Assembly (NCBI GenBank): GCA_023415595.1
Contig: JAEZJW010000086.1
Span: 1-17,892, forward strand
Length of the DNA: 17,892 nucleotides
Direction of reading: 5' to 3'
Source: Bacillota bacterium
GTDB taxonomy: Bacteria > Bacillota > Clostridia > Lachnospirales > Lachnospiraceae
The translations under genes and the position numbers were made by a program. Shown one piece after another: positions 8,046-14,070 of the stretch (the stretch's first letter is position 1; every line of letters begins with the position of its first letter). The notes below the pieces were generated by a model. That model did not search any database and was not told the origin of the DNA. It saw only the letters and a list, made by a program, of their open reading frames with translations.

Positions 8046-8138
8046 TATAGATAACAGAATTTTATCATAGGTTGTTCGGGATTGGTTGTAAAAGTAGCCA
8101 CAATATGGTAACCTATATACTGAAAGGCGGAGCACAAC

Positions 8139-8840
8139 ATGGAGTATATATTTGCAGAAAAAGATCGCTTTGAAGACTTTGCCAGTGGAAGAGTATTATA
8201 TCATATGGGTGGCGAACCCACCTTTCCGGTGAGGCTGACGCTGGAGCTATACGAACGATGCCGGCAGTATTCCGCCAGAAAAACCGAGCTTACTCTTTAT
8301 GATTGCTGCTGCGGCGGAGCATATATGTTAACGGTTCTTGGATTATTAAAAGGAAATACCATAGCCAGTCTCTATGGAAGTGATATTAATGAGAGAAGTA
8401 TTAAGCTGGCGGAGGATAACCTTAGCTTATTAACTGAGGCAGGAATTAAGAAGAGAAGAAAACAATTAGAAACTCTTTACAGCCAATTCGGTAAAGAATC
8501 TCATCGGGAAGCATTAGATAGCATGGACAGGATAGAAAAGCGTTTATCGGATCAGCTTACTGCCTCCGTATTTGTCCGGAATGCGCTGGAAGCTGTTTTG
8601 CTGCCCTTTATTCCGGATATAATTATTACGGATGTCCCTTATGGAAATATGGCGGAATGGAATGAGGGGAGCGGGGGCGTTAACCGGATGATGGATGCCA
8701 TCTCCGATAATTGCAGTAAGGAAACGATTCTATGTGTCTGTATGGATAAAAAGCAGAAGATACAAACTGACAAGTTTCAAAGGCTGGAACGCCAGGTGGT
8801 TGGAAAGCGGAAATTTGAGATCTATAAGAGATTATATTGA
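8139..8840 (+). CDS. aviRa: AviRa-like 23S rRNA (guanine) methyltransferase
   Basis: The product is 233 aa from ATG 8139 with RBS AAAGGCGGAG. The sequence matches the AviRa family along its length: RFEDFASGRVLYH (10-22), TFPVRLTLELYER (28-40), the SAM-binding loop DCCCGGAYMLTVLGLL (55-70), the acidic strand end GSDIN (80-84), a charged helical region (~100-140), and the catalytic-type motif ITDVPYG (163-169). AviRa of the avilamycin producer methylates N1 of G2535 in 23S rRNA and so gives resistance to orthosomycins that bind the large subunit. This protein probably acts on the same rRNA region, but a housekeeping or drug-unrelated target cannot be excluded. A 7-bp inverted repeat (ATAGGTT 8067-8073, AACCTAT 8110-8116) lies in its leader region. 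It is flanked by terminators on both sides, so it is monocistronic. Confidence 0.85.
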   Translation: MEYIFAEKDRFEDFASGRVLYHMGGEPTFPVRLTLELYERCRQYSARKTELTLYDCCCGGAYMLTVLGLLKGNTIASLYGSDINERSIKLAEDNLSLLTEAGIKKRRKQLETLYSQFGKESHREALDSMDRIEKRLSDQLTASVFVRNALEAVLLPFIPDIIITDVPYGNMAEWNEGSGGVNRMMDAISDNCSKETILCVCMDKKQKIQTDKFQRLERQVVGKRKFEIYKRLY

Positions 8841-8849
8841 AAAAGAAGA

Positions 8850-8885
8850 GCGGCAATCCGGAAATAAAGGACTGCCGTTCTGTTC
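8850..8885 (+). terminator. Probable terminator after the aviRa-like gene
   Basis: GCGGCAATCC (8850-8859) pairs with GGACTGCCGT (8869-8878), with one mismatch and one terminal wobble. It is followed by the moderately T-rich TCTGTTCGTTT. Confidence 0.6.
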
Positions 8886-8918
8886 GTTTAGAATATGATT
8901 AAAAATTTATGTGATTTG

Positions 8919-8946
8919 TTGAAAATCATAAATGATGGGATATAAT
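8919..8946 (+). promoter_or_regulatory. Promoter for arr
   Basis: TTGAAA (8919-8924), a 16-base spacer and a perfect TATAAT (8941-8946) make a strong sigma-A promoter. Initiation near 8953 leaves an AT-rich leader of about 95 bases before the arr start. The leader shows no clear leader peptide. Confidence 0.7.
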
Positions 8947-9048
8947 GGAATAGTATGATTAACTGACTTAAAAAGTGATTTAGCGGTATATTAGAGATAA
9001 TGTACGGTATTATTAACTCGATTATATAATCTAAGAGGAGAGACTGAA

Positions 9049-9477
9049 ATGACAGATAATATGCAGAACAACAAACCATTGGACCCCGGGCCCTTCTACC
9101 ACGGGACGAAAGCCGAGCTGGAACCGGGAGACTTGATAGAAGCAGGCTATAGCTCTAACTATGGAGAGCGTAAGAAGGCAAACTTCGTATACCTGACAGC
9201 TACAATTGATGCTGCTAAATGGGGAGCTGAGCTTGCGATGGGCGAAGGACCCGGTCGAATCTATACTGTGGAGCCCACAGGTACCTTCGAGGATGATCCA
9301 AATCTGACGGATAAAAAGTTTCCTGGTAACCCTACGAGATCCTACCGCACCCGCGAGCCACTCAGAGTCGTTGGCGAAGTATTGGATTGGGAGGGACACT
9401 CTCAGGAGGAGCTTCAGAATATGAGAGATCATCTGGAGAAGCTTAAGCAACTCGGTATCGAGGCAATTAACGAATAA
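9049..9477 (+). CDS. arr: Arr rifamycin NAD+-dependent ADP-ribosyltransferase
   Basis: The product is 142 aa, the usual Arr length. ATG 9049 follows AGAGGAGAG. It has the full family signature: FYHGTKAELEPGD (16-28), VYLTATIDAAKWGAELA (47-63), GEGPGRIYTVEPTG (65-78) and the block from EDDPN to PGNPTRSYRT. The residues known to matter in Mycobacterium Arr (His19, Tyr49, Asp84) correspond to His18, Tyr48 and Asp83 here. Arr transfers ADP-ribose from NAD+ to the C23 hydroxyl of the rifamycin ansa chain, which inactivates the drug in the cytoplasm. The gene has its own consensus-like promoter. The next gene follows after 44 bases without a good terminator, so partial co-transcription is possible. 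Resistance in the host is inferred, not shown. Confidence 0.95.
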   Translation: MTDNMQNNKPLDPGPFYHGTKAELEPGDLIEAGYSSNYGERKKANFVYLTATIDAAKWGAELAMGEGPGRIYTVEPTGTFEDDPNLTDKKFPGNPTRSYRTREPLRVVGEVLDWEGHSQEELQNMRDHLEKLKQLGIEAINE

Positions 9478-9521
9478 TTAAAGATCATTATTGATATGGG
9501 TGAAGGGGTGACAGAGGAGCT

Positions 9522-11180
9522 ATGTCTAAGGAACAGGAACAGCTTCAAAAGGATGATCAGAATTCTGAAATGCAGAAGAGTGCAGCAGAAGAGGGTTTCG
9601 CCAATCTGGAGGCGTACTATATCGGGCCTGAGGTAATAACTGAAGAGAAACCTGAAGAGAAGCCCAAAAAGCAGAAGAAGCAACGGACCTTATTTAAACT
9701 TATCGTATCTGTTATCCTTTCTGCAATTCTGCTTATTCTCCTGCTCAATAGGAAGGAAGCAGAAGCACCAATATTCACCTATCTCTCGGAGAATGCCATC
9801 CAGCATTATACAGATCAAGCGAATCAGGAGACCTACATTTATAATAGCAACGGTGAACAGCTGCAACATATCGATATGTATACGAATTATGCATTATATA
9901 ACCTTGATCATACTGCTGCAGCAATTGTGGTTACAGAAAAGTTTACCGGGATTAGTATCTATTCGTTATATTATGTGAATGAGTCCGAAGTAAGCCTTAT
10001 AAAGAGGGGAATATCGAACTTCGCTATATCGGATAATGGAAAATACATCATGTATAGCCAGAAACAGCCGCAAGGCGGAAGTGCTCTGTTCTTGTATCAA
10101 ACCCTTGATAAGACAGAGATAATCCTTGATTCCGGGAAACAAGACTATTCCTCGTTTTGTTTCTCACCGGATGAAAATTCGATTCTTTTTGCTTCGGAAA
10201 CCACTTCCACGTTAAAAGGACTAAGTATTAAAACAGAGGGATTTTTGATCAGCGATATCAGCAGTGGGAATTTAACTCCTGTTTCTATTGGTACTGACCG
10301 CCTTCCGGTCGCTGTATCAGATAGGGCAGAGTTCATTTATTTTGGTTTATGTATCGATAATTTACCCGGCAATCTGTATGTTAAATATCAGGATGAAACA
10401 AGGATGCTCGCAGAGAACTATAAAAAGATCATATTTAACAGGGACCGTACCGAGATAATATATTATGATGGTAAAGTAACAAATATCTGCCTGCGGGGGA
10501 ATGAAACCATCGAGCTGACAAAGAATATGATATTCGATGTTATTATGCCTACCAAAGCCTTTAAAAAGGTGGATCTCATTTATCGAAGCTTCACCTTTAC
10601 CTATGGTACCGAATACTTCAGGAATATGGTTGTACTAAGCGAGGATGGATCACTCCTTTTTATTAATGATGATTATAAACCTATCCCTATCGATAAGGTG
10701 AATATGGAGGAGCCCATTAGTATATCAGAGGATGGTAACACATTAACCTATATGAATACGAATGGGACTTTAATCAGCGTAAAGCATCTGAGGGGCAGCT
10801 GGAAGACCGATACAGTGGTGAAAGATCTGGAGCATTGGATGATAAGCGAGGATTTGACTCAGACATATTACATACAGGATCGGAAGCTCTTTTATTACAA
10901 AGATAAGATGGAACCTCAATCTATCATGGATGATGCTGATCGGTTGTTTCTGCAAACGAATGGAACAGATATCTATCTCCTGACAGGGAAGCCGGGAAAA
11001 TGGAAGTTATATACCTGTAGCCAAGGTATTCCGGTTCCGGTGGAGTCAGTTGAATATATTAGTGCGGTAGAATATACCGAAAACGGAGTTGCTTTCAGGC
11101 AGGACCTTGGCAATGATTATCATCGTTATTACTATCCGTCCATGAGTTTTAAGGGTAGGAAATCCAGCACAGTAAAATAA
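9522..11180 (+). CDS. Single-pass membrane protein with PD40/WD40-like beta-propeller repeats
   Basis: The product is 552 aa from ATG 9522. The RBS AGAGGAG is only 2 bases away, which is tight. Residues 1-55 are a charged cytoplasmic tail rich in Lys, Glu and Gln (EEKPEEKPKKQKKQ). Residues 57-75 form one transmembrane helix (LFKLIVSVILSAILLILLL). The ~475 external residues contain repeated PD40/WD40-like strands of the form S-[EDP]-[DN]-G-x-x-[IL]-x-[YF]: ISDNGKYIMYS, FSPDENSILFA, VSDRAEFIYFG, FNRDRTEIIYYDG, LSEDGSLLFIN and ISEDGNTLTYMN. This suggests a beta-propeller used for ligand or protein sensing outside the cell. No catalytic motif is seen. It lies 44 bases after arr, and no function in rifamycin resistance is evident. 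Confidence 0.75.
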   Translation: MSKEQEQLQKDDQNSEMQKSAAEEGFANLEAYYIGPEVITEEKPEEKPKKQKKQRTLFKLIVSVILSAILLILLLNRKEAEAPIFTYLSENAIQHYTDQANQETYIYNSNGEQLQHIDMYTNYALYNLDHTAAAIVVTEKFTGISIYSLYYVNESEVSLIKRGISNFAISDNGKYIMYSQKQPQGGSALFLYQTLDKTEIILDSGKQDYSSFCFSPDENSILFASETTSTLKGLSIKTEGFLISDISSGNLTPVSIGTDRLPVAVSDRAEFIYFGLCIDNLPGNLYVKYQDETRMLAENYKKIIFNRDRTEIIYYDGKVTNICLRGNETIELTKNMIFDVIMPTKAFKKVDLIYRSFTFTYGTEYFRNMVVLSEDGSLLFINDDYKPIPIDKVNMEEPISISEDGNTLTYMNTNGTLISVKHLRGSWKTDTVVKDLEHWMISEDLTQTYYIQDRKLFYYKDKMEPQSIMDDADRLFLQTNGTDIYLLTGKPGKWKLYTCSQGIPVPVESVEYISAVEYTENGVAFRQDLGNDYHRYYYPSMSFKGRKSSTVK

Positions 11181-11194
11181 TTGTAAATAACCTA

Positions 11195-11223
11195 TTGACA
11201 ATATCGTAATTATACGATACAAT
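11195..11223 (+). promoter_or_regulatory. Near-consensus promoter of the micro-ORF/ArsR unit
   Basis: A perfect TTGACA (11195-11200), a 17-base spacer and TACAAT (11218-11223) make the best -35 in the window. The first palindrome (11203-11218) fills the spacer, so a bound repressor would block RNA polymerase directly. Confidence 0.8.
11203..11218. promoter_or_regulatory. Operator-like palindrome 1
   Basis: ATCGTA-ATTA-TACGAT is a perfect 6-4-6 inverted repeat lying between the -35 and -10 boxes. It is the first of three related sites and the probable binding site of the ArsR protein at 11509. Confidence 0.7.
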
Positions 11224-11226
11224 TAC

Positions 11227-11242
11227 ATCGTAAATATACGAT
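11227..11242. promoter_or_regulatory. Operator-like palindrome 2
   Basis: ATCGTA-AATA-TACGAT has the same arms as site 1 and is centred exactly 24 bp downstream of it. It covers the expected transcription start region. Confidence 0.7.
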
Positions 11243-11269
11243 ATTCACCAATTATTTTTTTAGATCAAT

Positions 11270-11289
11270 ACATCGCAATAATGCGATGT
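11270..11289. promoter_or_regulatory. Operator-like palindrome 3
   Basis: ACATCGCAATAATGCGATGT is a 20-bp palindrome with the core ATCGCA-ATAA-TGCGAT, differing from sites 1 and 2 by one symmetric base change per arm. It lies in the leader, just before the RBS of the first micro-ORF. Confidence 0.65.
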
Positions 11290-11310
11290 GATGAAGGAAG
11301 GAGAATTAAC

Positions 11311-11463
11311 ATGTTAGGAATCTTATTAATTACAGTTATAACCATAGCTTTATTTATTCGTTTGAAGAAGAGGGGTAATAGGAATGAAAGGATTACACTT
11401 CGGAATTACTGCGAGATGGAATGCAGGCAGAATATTGGGAGCAAGTATAAATTCTGTTGTTAA
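11311..11463 (+). CDS. Small single-TM protein (50 aa), function unknown
   Basis: ATG 11311 follows the strong RBS GGAAGGAG at good spacing. The upstream in-frame ATG at 11281 lies inside palindrome 3 and is rejected. Residues 2-16 form a short hydrophobic helix (LGILLITVITIALFI). A very basic stretch (RLKKRGNRNER) and a Cys-containing tail follow (Cys at residues 34, 38, 49 and 50), ending in CC. No family is recognised. It is the first gene behind the triple-operator promoter, and it overlaps the next micro-ORF by 80 bases in another frame. It may be a real membrane microprotein, or a frameshifted gene whose C-terminal part is read in the frame of 11384. Confidence 0.45.
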   Translation: MLGILLITVITIALFIRLKKRGNRNERITLRNYCEMECRQNIGSKYKFCC

Positions 11464-11485
11464 GCCAATTGAGATAATAAAATAA
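11384..11485 (+). CDS. Possible 33-aa peptide overlapping the small TM gene
   Basis: ATG 11384 is preceded by AGAGGGG about 8 bases upstream, and the frame ends at TAA 11483. The peptide begins MKGLHFGITARWNAGRILGA and ends in VVKPIEIIK. It is more protein-like and less Cys/Arg-biased than the overlapping frame. This leaves two readings: a translationally coupled second peptide, or the true C-terminal part of a TM protein whose frame was shifted near 11370. The stop lies 24 bases before the arsR start, so all these frames would share one transcript. Confidence 0.35.
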   Translation: MKGLHFGITARWNAGRILGASINSVVKPIEIIK

Positions 11486-11508
11486 TCAGTACATGAGAGG
11501 TGATAGGA

Positions 11509-11811
11509 ATGGATATGGATGTTATCTGCAATGCACTGGGGAATAAAACAAGATATCAATTAATCAAGGCATTAAAGGAACAGGCGATAGGAACCTGCTG
11601 TGACCGTATTGAGTTTTTTGAAAATGGTATCAGTGTCGGAGATGTAGTTAAATTTACCGGTTTGGCTCAATCTACCGTATCTCAGCATCTGGCTGTTTTA
11701 GTGAATGCTAATTTGATTCGTAAAGAGAAAAGGGAGTTATGGAGCTGTTATTTTCTGAATCAGAATGTATTGGAAGAATTTATAGAGCGGCTTAAGAATG
11801 ATTTACTTTAA
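11509..11811 (+). CDS. ArsR/SmtB-family winged-helix repressor
   Basis: The product is 100 aa from ATG 11509, placed behind GAGAGG at good spacing; the GTG at 11500 overlaps that RBS. It has the typical ArsR layout: ALGNKTRYQLIKAL (9-22), a helix-turn-helix with VVKFTGLAQSTVSQHLAVL (46-64) and a wing (LIRKEKRELWSCYFLN, 69-84). Cysteines lie at 7, 30, 31 and 80. The usual metal-binding CxC of CadC/ArsR (CVCDL) is replaced by SVGDV, so the classical site is lost; the Cys30-Cys31 pair is a possible alternative sensor of metal(loid) or thiol state (inference). It is the last gene of the unit behind the three palindromes and is probably autoregulatory. No adjacent metal exporter or reductase is present. 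Confidence 0.85.
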   Translation: MDMDVICNALGNKTRYQLIKALKEQAIGTCCDRIEFFENGISVGDVVKFTGLAQSTVSQHLAVLVNANLIRKEKRELWSCYFLNQNVLEEFIERLKNDLL

Positions 11812-11925
11812 TTGATATAGAACACAATTTGATAGGAGAAGCTGCATGATGTAATTCTTATGGAGCGCAGAAGTACATTGGTTGGTAGATGAATGTTATA
11901 ACCTCATGAGCAGATTAAATGAATT

Positions 11926-11950
11926 AAGGATGCAAAAAAGCATCCTTTTT
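11926..11950 (+). terminator. Rho-independent terminator downstream of arsR
   Basis: The 8-bp stem AAGGATGC (11926-11933) with GCATCCTT (11940-11947) has an A6 loop and ends in TTTTT. It lies 115 bases after the arsR stop. Confidence 0.8.
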
Positions 11951-12035
11951 CTCTATGTATCTGTCTAGATATCAATATACGATTTAATCCTGCTATAGAT
12001 GATGTATTTGAATTAAATTTAATGTAAAATCATGG

Positions 12036-12072
12036 TATTACTATTGTAATTATGTTAATATAGTAATAAACT
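12036..12072 (+). promoter_or_regulatory. Putative operator-overlapped promoter of the ABC operon
   Basis: A perfect 9-bp inverted repeat, TATTACTAT (12036-12044) with ATAGTAATA (12060-12068), brackets a possible promoter: TTGTAA (12044-12049), a 17-base spacer and TAAACT (12067-12072). The arrangement suggests a repressor site. The sequence differs from the ArsR-type palindromes at 11203-11289. Confidence 0.35.
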
Positions 12073-12162
12073 TAAATAGAATTTAATTACTTATTATATT
12101 CTTAGAATATAGGATCAGAGCTTTGATGTTCCATGTTGCATATATCGTTAGGAGAGATAGCC

Positions 12163-13380
12163 ATGTTCTATATCCGTACAGCAATTACAAACCTGAAACG
12201 CTATTATCAGAAAAGTATCATCAACCTCCTGATCTGTATTGTGGTGGTTGTATTATTGAATTTGTTTATGGGCAGTCTGGAAAGCAACCGAAGACAGCTT
12301 GCGGCTCTGCCGGAGGTAATGCCCATCCATGCGCAGATCAGTAATCTGAACGGTACTCTGCAGACCGGACTCGTCATCAGAGAAGACAAGGTGGACTTCC
12401 TTTTGCAGTCCGAATACATATCTGAACCTGCCATTACCATAGTATTATCGGCTGGTGTGGGAAAGCTCCCCGCAGAGAAGTCCAGAACTCTCAAAACCAT
12501 AGATGCAGCCGGAATCACAAGGCCGGAAGCAATCAGTGGGATTACGGACCAGGATGTCACCTTAGCTCCGGACACCTCAATAGACTTTCTGCTATCAGAT
12601 GCTTCCTCCTGTATTGTGGAAGAGGGCTTTATGGAGCAAAATCATTGGCAGATCGGACAAACTGTCACCTTAACCCTATATTACGATTACCGTGATAGGT
12701 ATTCAGAATATATGATGCAGCAATTAGGTGTGGAAGAGTTCTATATCGTAGGATGTATCAGGTCATCAGAAGGAGCATTCGTTCCAAGTATTTTAGTCCC
12801 CTTCGGGTGGGCAAAAGCAGCGTTCAAAAAGCTGAACCTCCCCTTTGTGGCGAATGAAGCATCCTTCGGCATCAAAGATCCATTACAGATCAATGAATTC
12901 AAAAAGGAAATGAAGGATAAGCTGCAATTGTTGGAGATTAATCCAATGAGTGATTATGCATTTGCAGGGAATGCATTAGCAGTTAATGATGAGACCTTTA
13001 TTCTCGCGGCCTCCAGAATACAGGATAATATCGGACTGTTGACCGGCTTTTTGCCGTTTATATTAATAATCGTGATTTTCATAGGATATATCACCTCCTA
13101 CCTTTTGATTCAGAACCGGCGCGGGCAGTATGCAACGATGCGATCCCTTGGGGTAAGCAGCCGTAAGAGCTTCTTCACATTATTTATGGAAAGCATCATG
13201 ATCGAGCTTACAGGCGGTATCCTTGGAATGATAGGATCTGTTCTTCTGACAAGGCAGTTGGGGATGATACAGCTCTATACATTTCTGATATTTATGTTCT
13301 GTTATATCTGCGGAACTTCAGCAGCACTTTATCTGCTGGGCAGGATTAGCGTGATGAAAGCCCTGGCGCAGAAAGATTAA
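12163..13380 (+). CDS. FtsX/MacB-like ABC transporter permease (small subunit)
   Basis: ATG 12163 (405 aa) is chosen over ATG 12133 because AGGAGAG lies 6 bases upstream of it. The topology is that of FtsX-like permeases: one N-terminal membrane helix (~18-37), a ~250-residue extracytoplasmic domain, and three C-terminal helices (~292-313, ~345-363, ~370-390). The cytoplasmic loop QNRRGQYATMRSLGVSSRKSF is the conserved coupling region that contacts the ATPase. It works with the ATPase at 13395 and the second permease at 14071, with gaps of 14 and 10 bases. Such systems act as mechanotransmission machines for peptide or lipoprotein export, cell-wall hydrolase control, or antimicrobial peptide defence. 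The substrate cannot be predicted. Confidence 0.85.
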   Translation: MFYIRTAITNLKRYYQKSIINLLICIVVVVLLNLFMGSLESNRRQLAALPEVMPIHAQISNLNGTLQTGLVIREDKVDFLLQSEYISEPAITIVLSAGVGKLPAEKSRTLKTIDAAGITRPEAISGITDQDVTLAPDTSIDFLLSDASSCIVEEGFMEQNHWQIGQTVTLTLYYDYRDRYSEYMMQQLGVEEFYIVGCIRSSEGAFVPSILVPFGWAKAAFKKLNLPFVANEASFGIKDPLQINEFKKEMKDKLQLLEINPMSDYAFAGNALAVNDETFILAASRIQDNIGLLTGFLPFILIIVIFIGYITSYLLIQNRRGQYATMRSLGVSSRKSFFTLFMESIMIELTGGILGMIGSVLLTRQLGMIQLYTFLIFMFCYICGTSAALYLLGRISVMKALAQKD

Positions 13381-13394
13381 GGGGGTATAAAAAA

Positions 13395-14060
13395 GTGGAA
13401 CTTCTAAAAGCGGAAGATGTTTATTATTCCTATCAAACAAAATATCAGACAATCGAGGCAGTCAGAGGCATATCCTATTCCTTTGAAACAGGTCATATGT
13501 ATGCGATTGTCGGGGAATCAGGCTCGGGTAAGAGCACATTTCTTTCCCTCCTTGCGGGGCTGGATCTGCCGACGAAGGGTAAAGTCTATGTGAGCGGTGA
13601 GGACATGGCCGACCTTAATCGTGATCTTTACCGTAGAGAGAAAGCGTCTGTGGTTTATCAGTCTTTTAATCTGTTTCCTCTGCTGACTGCCCAGGAAAAC
13701 ATTATGTATCCCATGGAACTGAAAGGCCTTAAGAGAAACGAAGCGAAGCAAAAAGCTGCAGAGCTTATGGAACGAGTGGGCTTAAGAAAACAGGTAATAC
13801 ACCAATATCCCCAGATGATGAGTGGCGGTGAGCAGCAAAGAGTAGCGATTGCCAGAGCTTTGGCATCGGAAGGTAGTATCATATTTGCAGACGAGCCGAC
13901 AGGAAATCTGGATACAGAAAACGAAAGGAACATTGTCCGGCTTCTGAAGGACACAGCTCATTCCATGAATTATGCGGTTATCGTAATCACCCATAACCCA
14001 GAGGTGGCGGCAGAAGCCGACTTTGTCCTTAGAATGAGGGACGGGAAGCTGATCGATTAG
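13395..14060 (+). CDS. LolD/MacB-type ABC transporter ATPase
   Basis: The product is 221 aa from GTG 13395, with the RBS AAGGGGGT overlapping the preceding stop. All ATPase motifs are intact: Walker A GESGSGKST (40-48), Q-loop Gln89 (VVYQSFNLFP), signature MSGGEQQR (142-149; Glu replaces the usual Gln of LSGGQ), Walker B IIFADEP with Asp166 and Glu167, the D-loop GNLD, and switch His200 (VITHN). Its length and the FNLFPLLTAQEN block are typical of the LolD/MacB/BceA subfamily that drives FtsX-like permeases. It sits between the two permease genes and energises them from the cytoplasmic face. Confidence 0.95.
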   Translation: MELLKAEDVYYSYQTKYQTIEAVRGISYSFETGHMYAIVGESGSGKSTFLSLLAGLDLPTKGKVYVSGEDMADLNRDLYRREKASVVYQSFNLFPLLTAQENIMYPMELKGLKRNEAKQKAAELMERVGLRKQVIHQYPQMMSGGEQQRVAIARALASEGSIIFADEPTGNLDTENERNIVRLLKDTAHSMNYAVIVITHNPEVAAEADFVLRMRDGKLID

Positions 14061-14070
14061 GAGGAGATTC

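Larger units (their letters stand above)
11812..12162. other. 351-base intergenic region
   Basis: It contains a terminator (11926-11950), a promoter-like element overlapped by an inverted repeat (12036-12072) and the RBS AGGAGAG of the first ABC gene (12150-12156). Just after a TAA at 11852, bases 11855-11930 read as WSAEVHWLVDECYNLMSRL in one frame without start or RBS, which could be the decayed end of a lost gene. The rest is AT-rich with no supported gene. Confidence 0.5.

Noticed and set aside
8695..8898. 67-codon + strand frame overlapping the end of the aviRa-like gene
   Set aside because: It is an out-of-frame shadow running through the terminator hairpin.
8947..9048. Rifamycin-associated element in the arr leader
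   Set aside because: The GC-rich inverted element known from actinobacteria is not present in this AT-rich leader.
9031..9450. 139-codon antisense frame opposite arr
   Set aside because: Arr is unmistakable on the + strand. The reverse frame has no recognised motif or RBS and is a shadow.
12123..12344. 73-codon frame overlapping the first permease start
   Set aside because: No RBS, and it is superseded by the permease start at 12163.
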